Position numbers and translations under genes: made by a program. A model generated the notes under the pieces. It saw nothing but the letters and a program-made list of their open reading frames with translations, did no database searches and was not told where the DNA came from. Source: FEN-987 sp964598845 (GTDB lineage Archaea; Thermoproteota; Bathyarchaeia; 40CM-2-53-6). From it: a stretch of 64,000 nucleotides of DNA. Positions 39,751-48,640 of this stretch are shown in pieces. The stretch lies in assembly GCA_964598845.1 (NCBI GenBank), contig CAZRDM010000002.1, positions 1 to 64,000 of the forward strand, given 5' to 3'. Every line of letters starts with the position of its first letter. Within the stretch, counting starts at the first letter, position 1.

Positions 39751-42531
39751 TCACAGAGTAGTCGTAGGGATTAATCGCCTTCGTAGGAGTTTCCGAGTCT
39801 CTTCTACTAGAAGCACCAGGGGCGCTAGAGAATAGAGGATAACCCAATCCATCCAAGATAATGATGCTGTTCTGAACACCTGTTGAATAATCGGGATGTA
39901 CACTATTGAAGCGAGAATTCCAATCTGTGCTAGGATTCCTAGAAATAGCCACTTGTTTCTGAAGGGACTTAATCGAAATGCAGATTGTGAGCTTGTTCGC
40001 GCTGAAAAGAAGTTGCCAAGCTGCCCGGCCATGATGCCTGCCAGTACCACTGTGGTGCCTTTCGCGTAGACTGTTGGGTCTGCGATCGAAGTCTGTCCGA
40101 ACGCCCATCCTCCGGTCGTCCAAGTGTGAAAAGCCCAAACTAGGCAACCAACACCTACGATGGCTCCTACGTACAGTGAGCGAAGTAAGGTAGCGGAGCC
40201 GATGAGGCGACTCCCGAGGCGGCGGGGAGGCCTTCCCATTACGTCTGGCTCAGGAGGTTCCATAATTAAGGCCAGAGAGGGAAAAACGTCCATTCCTAAG
40301 TCGATTGCGAGAACTTGCACAACTAGCAGCGGAAGTGGAACTTGAAGGAGTATGAATGCAACGAAGGCGACGAGTTCTGCCCAGTTATGAGTGAAAACGT
40401 AGTACACGAACTTTTTCAAGTTGTCGAACATGGCCCTGCCAAACTTTACACCCTCAACCAACGAAACGAAATTATCGTCCAGTAATACCATGTCGGCTGA
40501 TTCGCGGGCAACATCGGTTCCGCCGACCCCCATAGCAATTCCGACCTCCGCCTGAATCAAAGCCGGAGCGTCATTAACCCCGTCGCCTGTCACCGCGACT
40601 GTTTCGCCTTTAGATTTCAGCGCCCTGACTATCTGCAGTTTCTGTTCCGGAGTAGTTCTCGCGAACACGATTTCACGATTATCCAGAATTGCTGATAACT
40701 CGTCATTCGTTGCCTTGCTGAGCTCGTATCCAGAGACGACCAAGGCCTGCTGGGACGTGACGATTCCAATCCTCTTCGCGATCGCTTCAGCCGTCAGTTC
40801 GTGGTCACCTGTCACCATAATTACTTGGATACCCGCGCCACGGGCTTCTGAAACTGCCTTCTGCATCAAGGGCCTTGGGGGATCGAATAATGCCGCCAGT
40901 CCTAGGAACGTTAGGTCGTTTTCAACTATTTCGGAGTCAAACCTTTTGACATCATCTGGAAGTACGCGAGAAGCCATTCCAAGTACTCTGAAGCCCTTTG
41001 AAGCAAAGTCTTCAATCCGTTTCTCAACCATTTCTCTCATGCCATCATCGAAGGACTTATATTCGTTGTCGAGAAAGATTCTGGCACATTTGGGTAGGAG
41101 TTCGCGGGATGCTCCTTTCGTGTAGGCCAAAGTCTTTCCGTCCGGCGCTCTGTGGATGCTTGTCATAAGCCGCCGCTTTGAGTCAAATGGGATCAGTCCT
41201 ACCCTCGGGTTGAGTGCCAGTGCCTCGCTTACGTTGAAATCCCCTTTCCCAGCAAAAACAGCGAACGCGCCATCTGTCGGATCTCCCAGCACAGTCCACC
41301 TCGGGATCCTGTCTGAAGGCGGGCTAAGTTTCGCGTTATTGCAAAAGGCGGAAACCTCGAAGAGTGAAAGGACGTGCGGCCTCTCAGCCCTTGTGACACG
41401 CCTACCTTCAACCGTTACGAAACCGTCGGGGCTGAATCCGTCTCCTGTTACCTCGAAAATCTCGCCGTTAGCCCAGAGTTCCTTTAACATCATCTCACCA
41501 CTCGTGATGGTCCCTGTCTTATCGACGCACATCACTGTCGCCGACCCAAGAGTTTCCACAGAAGACAGGCGCTTCACTACAACATTCCTCTTGGACATGG
41601 CGAGCGCGGTCAAAGCCAACGAGAGTGACACGGTAAGTTGGAATCCTTCCGGAACCAGTGCGATCATCACCGCAATAGCGAAGAACAGGCTATCGACAAT
41701 TGTCAGTTTTAGCAACAGTCCTGCCACCGCGAAGAATACGCCACCGACGATCAGGGCAACGACGAAGTCGACCTTGGCCATGTAATCGATTTCTTTCTGT
41801 AGGCGACTAAGTGGTTCCTTGACTTCACGTGCTAACGACACGATCTTTCCGAATTGAGTATCCTTTCCAGTCTTGAGCACGATCGCCTTGGCGACGCCCG
41901 AAACTATTGTGGTGCCAGAGAATATGATGTTATGGAAATCTGTAATGCTCTCTATCGAAGTGCCACGGGCGATCGTGGCGAAGCGCCTCTGTGGCTCCGA
42001 CTCACCTGTGAGGATAGAGTTGTCCACGGAGGTTTCGAACGCGGTCGTCAACCTGGCGTCTGCCGGGACTCGATCCCCTTCTTCTAATGCGATCATGTCG
42101 CCGGGGACTATCTGTGCCACATTCAGCTCCTTGAATTCGCCATCACGCAGGACCTTCGCGTTCGCTGGAACAAGATTCGCTATTGCCTGTACAGCTTTTT
42201 CCGCCCTATACTCCTGAATCACGCTGAAACAGGCGTTGACCAGAACGACCCCCAGAATTGCGAAAGCCATTTGGAAGGAGGTCGGGTCGCTGTATACCCA
42301 GCCTGTCAGGAACGAAAGCAGTGAGGCAACTAGCAAAACAACATTGAACAGGTTCTTGAATTGGACGAGAAACTTCTCTGCAGGGTGCGGTCGCTTTGCG
42401 GAAGGTAGAACATTAGGACCGTATTCTTCGAGCCTTATCTTCGCCTGAGTTGATGAGAGCCCGTCGGGTGATGATCGAAGGTCATCAAAGACGCTCTGTA
42501 TATCTGCGAATGCTGTTTGATCATAGGACAA
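39751..42531 (-). CDS. P2-type cation-transporting ATPase
   Basis: The 926-residue protein is a P-type ATPase with actuator motif ILTGESEP, phosphorylation site CVDKTGTITS, nucleotide-binding KGASRELL and hinge VTGDGVNDAPAL. Ten hydrophobic segments are present. Helix M4 reads IALVPEGFQLTVSLSL, and M6 reads VLAIDLGMDVFPSLAL. The VPEG and IDLGxD patterns are closer to Na/K-type (P2C) pumps than to the IPEGLP of Ca pumps, but ion choice cannot be fixed by eye. No beta subunit is encoded nearby. Full-length, ATG start, transcribed alone toward the tRNA-like locus. Confidence 0.9.
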   Translation of the reverse strand: MSYDQTAFADIQSVFDDLRSSPDGLSSTQAKIRLEEYGPNVLPSAKRPHPAEKFLVQFKNLFNVVLLVASLLSFLTGWVYSDPTSFQMAFAILGVVLVNACFSVIQEYRAEKAVQAIANLVPANAKVLRDGEFKELNVAQIVPGDMIALEEGDRVPADARLTTAFETSVDNSILTGESEPQRRFATIARGTSIESITDFHNIIFSGTTIVSGVAKAIVLKTGKDTQFGKIVSLAREVKEPLSRLQKEIDYMAKVDFVVALIVGGVFFAVAGLLLKLTIVDSLFFAIAVMIALVPEGFQLTVSLSLALTALAMSKRNVVVKRLSSVETLGSATVMCVDKTGTITSGEMMLKELWANGEIFEVTGDGFSPDGFVTVEGRRVTRAERPHVLSLFEVSAFCNNAKLSPPSDRIPRWTVLGDPTDGAFAVFAGKGDFNVSEALALNPRVGLIPFDSKRRLMTSIHRAPDGKTLAYTKGASRELLPKCARIFLDNEYKSFDDGMREMVEKRIEDFASKGFRVLGMASRVLPDDVKRFDSEIVENDLTFLGLAALFDPPRPLMQKAVSEARGAGIQVIMVTGDHELTAEAIAKRIGIVTSQQALVVSGYELSKATNDELSAILDNREIVFARTTPEQKLQIVRALKSKGETVAVTGDGVNDAPALIQAEVGIAMGVGGTDVARESADMVLLDDNFVSLVEGVKFGRAMFDNLKKFVYYVFTHNWAELVAFVAFILLQVPLPLLVVQVLAIDLGMDVFPSLALIMEPPEPDVMGRPPRRLGSRLIGSATLLRSLYVGAIVGVGCLVWAFHTWTTGGWAFGQTSIADPTVYAKGTTVVLAGIMAGQLGNFFSARTSSQSAFRLSPFRNKWLFLGILAQIGILASIVYIPIIQQVFRTASLSWMDWVILYSLAPLVLLVEETRKLLRRRLIPTTTL

Positions 42532-42744
42532 CGAAATAGACCTTCTCTGAACGGTCTCATGCCTCGAAGCCTTTAGTCCGAACCAGTCCAGAATCCTCTA
42601 TAATAGGCATGCGTCGCATCCAGGAACGAAGTGGTGGCAGTCCAAAACCAGCACGCACAGAAAATGAGGAACATCGCGGTGAGGGCGGAGGGATTTGAAT
42701 CGGAAATGTTCCGGTCGACCCGGTCCTGTGTTCAAAGGCGAGAG

Positions 42745-42849
42745 TGGGCCCGGAGGGATTCGAACCCTCGACCAGCAGGTTGCTCCGTTGCAACTTATGA
42801 GCTTCGACCCATGCTTTCTGTCGCTCTAGCCTGGCTGAGCTACGGGCCC
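42745..42849 (-). tRNA. tRNA with anticodon CAU (Ile2 or Met) and two introns
   Basis: On the minus strand, acceptor GGGCCCG/CGGGCCC, D stem GCTC/GAGC and T arm GAGGG-TTCGAAT-CCCTC are exact. The anticodon region is interrupted twice. Removing 15 bases at 42803-42817 (inside the 5' anticodon stem) and 15 bases at 42781-42795 (canonical site 37/38, containing a GTTGC/GCAAC hairpin) leaves stem ACAGG/CCTGC (one mismatch at its base), loop CTCATAA and a 75-base tRNA of normal layout. The anticodon is CAU. The acceptor sequence resembles archaeal isoleucine tRNAs, so a lysidine-like-modified Ile2 is favoured over elongator Met. CCA is not encoded. Confidence 0.85.
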
Positions 42850-43388
42850 TCTGAGCGGTCAGGAGATTGTACTTGCTTTCGCTCAAAAAGCTTCTCAGGC
42901 TGTATGGGAAGCACCAGCGTTCAAGTTGACTGGGTAGACGTTTGAGTGGCGATTTGCGGTCGACGGCTCCCCGTGCGATGAACAGTTCTGGGAGGATTCC
43001 TGCAAAACACGGACCCGATAATCATCGACTCTTCCTGCGCCTTTTGACCTGTAACAGAAGGAGTGAGACCTCATGTCGGGTTGTGGATTCGAAGAATTGT
43101 ATACCAAAATGACCGAAGCATGGAGTAGGCTTTTCAGGCCTTGGTTGTGGACAATTAAATGGTGGTCGACAACATCGGCGGTGGCGATGGCTGAAACACC
43201 GGAACTGCGGGCACGAGAATGCCCCCGGCAATTACCATCAACAAGTAGATTGCAGTCCTGTTGGCGAACTTCAAATCCATTGTTACCAGCTCTTGATTTT
43301 CTTCCCGTCAACTGACACAAGGTATTGCCTCAGCTGGGGAGCGAGGATCGCTGTAACGGCTAACTTCTGCGGGAGTTGGGGTGCCAAG
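42850..43388. other. Spacer with one possible microprotein
   Basis: A minus-strand ATG frame at 43155-43280 encodes 41 residues with a membrane stretch (IYLLMVIAGGILVPAVPVF) and a Pro-rich end. It could be a small secreted protein or a broken signal peptide. A plus-strand frame at 43073 follows an AAGGAG but shows no family. No other feature was seen. Confidence 0.3.
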
Positions 43389-43904
43389 CTATCTGAGATG
43401 TTGGTTTCCCTCTAACATTTTTTGCCAGTAGTTTGCGCGCGCTATTGATGGCAAACAGATAGTAACCTGGCTTGCAGTTTGCACGATGTTGTCCGCCTGA
43501 AGTTCAAATGTGTCGGTGACCCCATTCACTCTCACCGTATAGACTCCTGCCTTCAGTCCGACGACATCTAATGGAATGACCTTCTCGAAGGGAGTAATCA
43601 CCTGTGCACACACCGCGTCAGCCGGGCGGGTGGTACTTACTGTGATTATGAATGTGGTGGGTTCGCGCTTCGTTCTTATGTTTCCGATTTCTGTGCAACT
43701 ATCTGTAAGTTCACCGTACACAACCACATTTACTTGCACTGGAAAGGATTCCAGAATAATGATTCGAACACTCTTGACATTCGCCAGTCCCTTGATCGTG
43801 CCTGTATCTTTTCCTTGCTCACTGGCATACCACACAGCCATCGAAGAGGCAGCTAATACAAGAACTATTGCAGTTACTGAAACAAGAACGACTCTTCTTG
43901 GCAT
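43389..43904 (-). CDS. Secreted or membrane-anchored protein of unknown function
   Basis: The 171-residue protein starts at ATG 43904 with an N-terminal hydrophobic anchor (VVLVSVTAIVLVLAASSMAVW) and exports a beta-sandwich domain. YGELTDSCTEIGNI, TRPADAVCAQVITPFEKVIP and LKAGVYTVRVNGV recall a small extracellular domain seen in bacterial and archaeal lipoproteins, with two conserved Cys. Function is unknown. The start is chosen because a TATA-like CTTATGATA lies 30-40 bases before it. A perfect palindrome (43952-43967) lies just upstream of that box. Confidence 0.6.
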   Translation of the reverse strand: MPRRVVLVSVTAIVLVLAASSMAVWYASEQGKDTGTIKGLANVKSVRIIILESFPVQVNVVVYGELTDSCTEIGNIRTKREPTTFIITVSTTRPADAVCAQVITPFEKVIPLDVVGLKAGVYTVRVNGVTDTFELQADNIVQTASQVTICLPSIARANYWQKMLEGNQHLR

Positions 43905-43951
43905 ACCGTATCGTACAATTGCTAAGCTCCATATCATAAGATTCTTGCCTA

Positions 43952-43967
43952 TGGAACATCTGTTCCA
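43952..43967. promoter_or_regulatory. Palindrome upstream of the secreted-protein promoter
   Basis: TGGAACA-TC-TGTTCCA is a perfect 7-bp inverted repeat immediately upstream of the TATA box for the gene starting at 43904. This position suits an activator or the BRE side of the promoter. Confidence 0.4.
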
Positions 43968-43988
43968 AACCGTACGACAAGCGATCAT

Positions 43989-44450
43989 GCTAAGCTTGGT
44001 ATGGCCTAGTCAGTGCTGTGATGGTTCTCAGAGGAGAGTTGCCGTGATAAGATGAACGCTTCCGGATCGTGGCCTTGCATAGAGCAAAGTCGCGTGTTGT
44101 TTGGCGGCCGTGCTGCTATCGGCATCGGTTGGTTATCTGATTGCGTTGCATGTGCCAGCTGGGAAGCCTCAGCATAAGTAACCCTTTCATGACCTGAAAG
44201 CCGAACTTGCTGTAAGAGTTGACGTTCCCGCGTTTGTCGGTTTCCGAATAGTCAATCTCCGCATGCAACAGTCACTACTCGTCCTAGATTGTGAGTTTGC
44301 GTCGCTAAAACGACGCCACGCTGCAACTCAGAGCCTGTTCTCTGCAAATCTGCCGATTCTCTTAGATCTCAGCGGTGTTGCGACACGCTGGTTATGGATT
44401 ACAGACCAACGCCTTGTGTTGACACCAATGGCTAGAAACTAATGTGTGGG
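43989..44450. other. Non-coding stretch
   Basis: No gene is supported. A TTG frame near 44098-44180 encodes a short hydrophobic peptide (LLSASVGYLIALHVPAGKP) that may be a chance frame or a broken membrane protein. The 3' end of tRNA-Glu follows. Confidence 0.3.
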
Positions 44451-44595
44451 TGGTGCTCCGGGCGGGATTTTCAGCGCTCATGCGCTTTTGAACCCGCGTC
44501 GCTGGCTCTCCCCTTACTCGAGAGGCCAACATACTCTCGGTGGCAGACGCCTTGACCGGGCTATATTCGGTAGCGGCGAACGCTTCTACCGGAGC
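44451..44595 (-). tRNA. trnE: tRNA-Glu(CUC) interrupted by four introns
   Basis: The gene spans 145 bases on the minus strand. Removing four insertions gives a 75-base tRNA plus CCA with the exact archaeal tRNA-Glu layout: acceptor GCTCCGG/CCGGAGC, D stem GTAT/GTAT, 11-base D loop, anticodon arm TTGGC-CTCTCGA-GCCAG (anticodon CUC), four-base variable region, T arm GCGGG-TTCAAAT-CCCGC. The insertions are 44566-44585 (20 bases, after position 10), 44535-44551 (17, before the 3' D strand), 44508-44518 (11, canonical 37/38) and 44468-44486 (19, inside the T loop, with an AGCGC/GCGCT hairpin). A second GCTCCGG copy lies at 44605-44611. Splice sites may shift by a base or two. Confidence 0.82.
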
Positions 44596-44632
44596 CCCAG
44601 AAGCCCGGAGCAATCCGAGTAAGCAAGTTACA

Positions 44633-44640
44633 CGATATTT
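44633..44640 (-). promoter_or_regulatory. Possible TATA box of tRNA-Glu
   Basis: AAAATATC on the minus strand would start transcription near 44611, at the upstream GCTCCGG copy and about 16 bases before the acceptor strand used here. Confidence 0.35.
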
Positions 44641-44699
44641 TAAGGGTGTGCAAAGTCGCGCTGACGCGTAGGCTGGAAAAAATCGAGAGGAAATGTGGC

Positions 44700-46328
44700 T
44701 TAGTATTCCGGCATTTCTCCGCCTCTCGGTGGTGGAGTCGGAGGTGGCTTCGCTGCTGCGATCACGTCGTCAATACGCAGTATCATCGATGCGGCTTCGG
44801 CTGCGGACTTGATGGCCTGTTCCTTGACTCTTGTTGGATCAATCACGCCTTGTTTCTTCATGTCCCTAACGCCGCCCTTGAAGACATCAACGCCGTATGC
44901 GACGCCTTCCTTTTTCTCGTGTGCCGAGCGAAGGGCCACTGTGATGTCAATCGGATCGAGACCAGCGTTCTCCGCAAGCGTCTTTGGAATCATTTCGAGG
45001 GTGTCAGCGAAAGCCTCGATTGCGAGTTGCTCTCGCCCACCTACCTTACTGGCGTATTCCTTCACCCGCTTTGCGAGCTCACCCTCGATTGCGCCTCCGC
45101 CGACGACAACCTTGGGCTTGTGCACCACATCGGCCACAACCGAAAGAGCGTCCTTCATCGCTCTTTCAGCCTCATCGACTAGGCGCTCGATACCTGCTCG
45201 GATTAGGATACTGACCGACCTTGGATCTTGGCATCCCTCTATGAAGACCATCTTGTCGTCGCCGATCTTTCTTTCCTCCGCAAGGCCCGCTTTGCCAAGA
45301 TCTTTGGACGTCAAGTCATCTAAGTTCGTCACGATCCTTCCACCTGCAGCCCGTCCAAGCTTCTCCATGTCCGATTTCTTAATTCTCCGTACAGCAAGTA
45401 TTCCTTCCTTTGCCAAGTAGTGCTGAGTGGTATCGTCGATGCCTTTCTGGCATAGTACGACATTAGCGCCAGAGGCCTTGATCTTATCGACCATCTCCTT
45501 CATCATGCGAGCCTCTTCGTCCAAGAAGGCTTTCATTTGGGATGGATCGTTGATTCGGATTTCCGCGGACATCTCCGTCTTCTCGATTTCCAGCGCGCAG
45601 TCAAGTAAAGCGATCTTCGGGTTCTTGACCATTTTCGGCATGCCTGGATGAACAACTTCCTTGTCGATGATTATGCCCTTGATCAAATGCGTGTCGAGCA
45701 GGCTGCCGCCTTCCTTCTTGACGAGTTGAATGTTGTCGATGTCTGCATACCAAGAATCTCCACGTTTCTCCATGATCTGTTGGACGGCTTCGACGCCGAT
45801 ATCGGCGAAGTGCTCACGAGCCGCGCCCAGACCTTTGCTGTGCATTGCGGTGACAGCAACTTTCTTCAGCGTAGCCTCGTCTTCCAGCTTAACCGGCTCG
45901 GACATGGAATTCAAAGTTTCGACCGCTTTGTCTGCAGCTTTCTTGTAACCGGCGACGATCGTCGTCGGGTGAACGTTATCATCTAGAAGATTCTCAGCTC
46001 GTTTCAGCAGTTCGCCTGCAAGAATTACCGCGGTCGTTGTTCCGTCACCGACTTCATCATCCTGCGTCTTGGCGACTTCGACCATCATCTTGGCTGCGGG
46101 ATTCTGGACATCGATCTCGTCTAGAACTGTGGCGCCGTCGTTAGTTACAGTCACATCGCCTAGAGTATCGACGAGCATCTTGTCCATTCCCCGTGGACCA
46201 AGAGTACTCTTTACAACTTCGGAAACAACGATCGCCGCGGTCATGTTACTTCGCTGAGCATCACGACCTCGGTTCCGTGTTGAGCCTTCCTTTAGAATGA
46301 GTACCGGTTGACCGGCTAGATAGGCCAT
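44700..46328 (-). CDS. thsA: Thermosome subunit (group II chaperonin)
   Basis: The 542-residue protein is a CCT/thermosome subunit: GPRGMDKMLVD near 43, the ATP-binding DEVGDGTTTAV, DDTTQHYLAKEGI in the apical domain and VVGGGAIEGELAKRV near 415. The C-terminal tail is Pro/Gly-rich, ending MPEY. Two stacked rings fold proteins in an ATP-driven chamber with a built-in lid. Only one subunit gene is in the window. Its promoter holds the same GTTACC-N3-GGTAAC palindrome as htpX, followed at once by the ATG, so a short or absent leader and shared stress control are likely. Confidence 0.96.
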   Translation of the reverse strand: MAYLAGQPVLILKEGSTRNRGRDAQRSNMTAAIVVSEVVKSTLGPRGMDKMLVDTLGDVTVTNDGATVLDEIDVQNPAAKMMVEVAKTQDDEVGDGTTTAVILAGELLKRAENLLDDNVHPTTIVAGYKKAADKAVETLNSMSEPVKLEDEATLKKVAVTAMHSKGLGAAREHFADIGVEAVQQIMEKRGDSWYADIDNIQLVKKEGGSLLDTHLIKGIIIDKEVVHPGMPKMVKNPKIALLDCALEIEKTEMSAEIRINDPSQMKAFLDEEARMMKEMVDKIKASGANVVLCQKGIDDTTQHYLAKEGILAVRRIKKSDMEKLGRAAGGRIVTNLDDLTSKDLGKAGLAEERKIGDDKMVFIEGCQDPRSVSILIRAGIERLVDEAERAMKDALSVVADVVHKPKVVVGGGAIEGELAKRVKEYASKVGGREQLAIEAFADTLEMIPKTLAENAGLDPIDITVALRSAHEKKEGVAYGVDVFKGGVRDMKKQGVIDPTRVKEQAIKSAAEAASMILRIDDVIAAAKPPPTPPPRGGEMPEY

Positions 46329-46332
46329 TTTT

Positions 46333-46347
46333 GTTACCTCGGGTAAC
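46333..46347. promoter_or_regulatory. Palindromic operator candidate of the thermosome gene
   Basis: GTTACC-TCG-GGTAAC, a perfect 6-bp inverted repeat with a 3-base spacer, lies 5 to 19 bases before the ATG. TATA-like boxes are TTTTTAA (46354-46360) and CTTATAA (46366-46373). With the nearer box the spacing equals that in front of htpX (1385-1401). Confidence 0.6.
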
Positions 46348-46633
46348 CCAGCATTAAAAATCCCGGTTATAAGTATTTTTCTTTGCTAGTTTCCCTTCGC
46401 TTAGACGTACAGATTACGCAACTGCGCGGACGTTGGGGAGCACAGACCATGGAAGGGGATCAACCTTCTTCAGTGAGCGGTTACCCCATGGGTCATGGCA
46501 CCATCAGAATGGCCTAGACATTGCTTCGCCAAGTTCCGAGAGAAGTTATTATAGCAGACTCGCCATTCGAGCGCGAATTGTCTTCTCGATTTCTCGAGAA
46601 AGTCTTGGGGAAAAGCAGTTGCCAGTGAATCTG

Positions 46634-47320
46634 ATGGTTCAAAGGACTAGCGTCCGCAATTCAACCTTGATAACTGGTTTTCATGGAGTGGGAGAAACAG
46701 GTTACATCTCAGTCTCATATCTCGTTCACGCCCTGAACGCGAAGAGGATCGGGTTTGTAGACGTTGCTCATCCTCCGCCGTTCATAGCAACATCGGAATC
46801 CGGCCTAGTTACGCCATTCGAAGTCTACAAGTCTGGTAGGATTGTGTTCGTCAAACTGGAGTTCTCTCCCCACAGGAGCGAGGAGGCTGAATTTGCTAAG
46901 ACTCTTGCACAATGGACGATGGAGAACAGATTCAGGGATGCAGTGTTGATCGGTGGACTGGACGGTAGCTTGCAGGCAGGAACGGACAGCATCAGAGTTG
47001 TCCCAACGCATACATACCCGCTCAAGACGAGGAAAATGAATCACCCTACGCTTGAGGCCGGCCTCTTCGTTTACGGGCCCTTGGCAGTTATGTTGGGTGA
47101 GTTCGAGAAGCAGAACTTCCCGGCCGTCGCAGTATTGCCATACGCCTCGGCCAACCATGCTGACCCTAAGGCAGCCGCTACTGCAATCAGAGCTATTTCG
47201 AAAGCCTACCGCCTTATGGTGGACGTGAAAGAACTGGAGTATGATGCAAAGGATATCGAGCAAGAGGTTGAGAAACGGCTCCAGCAGACCGCGCGTTCAT
47301 TACGTGGAATGTACGGATAA
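46634..47320 (+). CDS. PAC2-family protein (proteasome assembly chaperone-like)
   Basis: The 228-residue protein matches the archaeal PAC2 family: LITGFHGVGETGYISVSYLVHAL at the start, PLAVMLGEFEKQNFPAVAVLPYA and DPKAAATAIRAIS later, and a C-terminal helix ending EVEKRLQQ. Archaeal members are proposed to assist 20S proteasome assembly or bind its C-terminal HbYX pocket, and no role is proven here. I take ATG 46634, since residues before it from a TTG at 46433 show no conservation. A TATA-like TTATTATAG is at about 46543-46551. Confidence 0.82.
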   Translation: MVQRTSVRNSTLITGFHGVGETGYISVSYLVHALNAKRIGFVDVAHPPPFIATSESGLVTPFEVYKSGRIVFVKLEFSPHRSEEAEFAKTLAQWTMENRFRDAVLIGGLDGSLQAGTDSIRVVPTHTYPLKTRKMNHPTLEAGLFVYGPLAVMLGEFEKQNFPAVAVLPYASANHADPKAAATAIRAISKAYRLMVDVKELEYDAKDIEQEVEKRLQQTARSLRGMYG

Positions 47321-47380
47321 CTCGACAATCATACATACGGATTGCTGAGCCATTCAGACAGACGAATTAGCTGATTACGA

Positions 47381-48640
47381 ATGCATCTACGATTTCTAGG
47401 GGCTTGTCAAGAAGTTGGCAGATCCGCGGTCGCCGTCAAGAGCGACCAGAGTCAAATCCTCATGGATTACGGTGTCTTGATAAACCACGAAGTGGGCTTC
47501 CCAGTTCATATATCACCAAAGGATCTTGATGCAGTCGTCCTCACACACGCGCATTTAGATCATAGCGGACTAACACCGCTCTTCTACCTGCACTCTACGA
47601 AGCTACCAGTGTATGGGGTAGAACCCACCTTCAAACTGACCAGCGTTCTCGTTAGGGACATGATCAAGTTAAGTGGCTACTACCTCCCCTACGAGTACAT
47701 AGACTTGGAGAGCATGATGAACCGAACTGTCCCAGTTGAATATCATTCACCCTTGAAAGTTGGGGACTTTGACATTACTCTGGTCAATGCCGGTCACATA
47801 CCTGGAAGTGCACAGATAATCGCGGAAAACAATGGAAAACGCGTCCTGTACACGGGAGACTACAATCTAATTCCAACCCATCTCGTCCAAGGTGCGGAGA
47901 GAGCCTATAGGCACTTGGATGCGATAATCATTGAGAGCACCTACGCCAGTGAAGACCACCCTGAGAGAATAGAGGCGGAACGTAACTTCGTCCTAGCATG
48001 CAAAGAAATAATTGAAAACGGCGGGACGGTACTCGTACCAGCCTTTGGAGTGGGTCGATCCCAGGAAATCATATGCATGCTCTCTGATCATAACTTCTCC
48101 TATCCTGTCTTCGTGGACGGCATGGCCTTGGATGCGATTAGAATGCTCGAGGAACATCCAAACTCTCTGAGGGATGCGGAACGCTTCAGGAAAGCCATGA
48201 GGTTGGCGGAGCACATCAATAATTGGAAAAGCCGACGCCACGCGGCGCAGACAGCTGGAGTAATAGTCTCCCCAGCAGGGATGCTGAAGGGAGGGGCCTC
48301 TGTGTTCTACATGGAAAATATTTCTCGCGATGAACGAAACGGCATCTTTCTTGTAAGCTACCAAGTCCAAGGCTCGCCGGGTAGAATACTGCTAGACGAG
48401 GGCCGCTTCATAATCAGAGGCAGACCTGGGAAAGTCAAAGCGCGCGTTGAGAAATTTGATTTCTCATCGCATGGAGGAAGGATGCAGCTTCAGGAGACTC
48501 TGAAGGAACTGGACAACAAAACTCGTGTCTTCGTAGTTCATGGCGATGAAGCAAATTGTAGGCATCTCGCGGACTGGGCAAATAGAGAACTTGGACTGCA
48601 AGCCACAGTACCTGAGCCAGGCGACAACTACGATCTCTGA
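47381..48640 (+). CDS. Beta-CASP RNase (metallo-beta-lactamase fold)
   Basis: The 419-residue protein carries the zinc motifs THAHLDHSG (motif 2), GHIPGSAQ (motif 3) and YTGDYN (motif 4), then the beta-CASP part with IIESTYAS, VPAFGVGRSQE, FSSHGG and VVHGDE. It resembles archaeal aCPSF2 and related RNases without the N-terminal KH domains of aCPSF1. It would process or degrade RNA as an endo- and/or 5'-exonuclease. The stop overlaps the archaemetzincin frame downstream. Confidence 0.9.
   Translation: MHLRFLGACQEVGRSAVAVKSDQSQILMDYGVLINHEVGFPVHISPKDLDAVVLTHAHLDHSGLTPLFYLHSTKLPVYGVEPTFKLTSVLVRDMIKLSGYYLPYEYIDLESMMNRTVPVEYHSPLKVGDFDITLVNAGHIPGSAQIIAENNGKRVLYTGDYNLIPTHLVQGAERAYRHLDAIIIESTYASEDHPERIEAERNFVLACKEIIENGGTVLVPAFGVGRSQEIICMLSDHNFSYPVFVDGMALDAIRMLEEHPNSLRDAERFRKAMRLAEHINNWKSRRHAAQTAGVIVSPAGMLKGGASVFYMENISRDERNGIFLVSYQVQGSPGRILLDEGRFIIRGRPGKVKARVEKFDFSSHGGRMQLQETLKELDNKTRVFVVHGDEANCRHLADWANRELGLQATVPEPGDNYDL

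Noticed and set aside
44809..45420. Long plus-strand frame of about 200 codons across the thermosome gene
   Set aside because: It is the antisense shadow of a highly conserved coding region and shows no start context, promoter or domain of its own.
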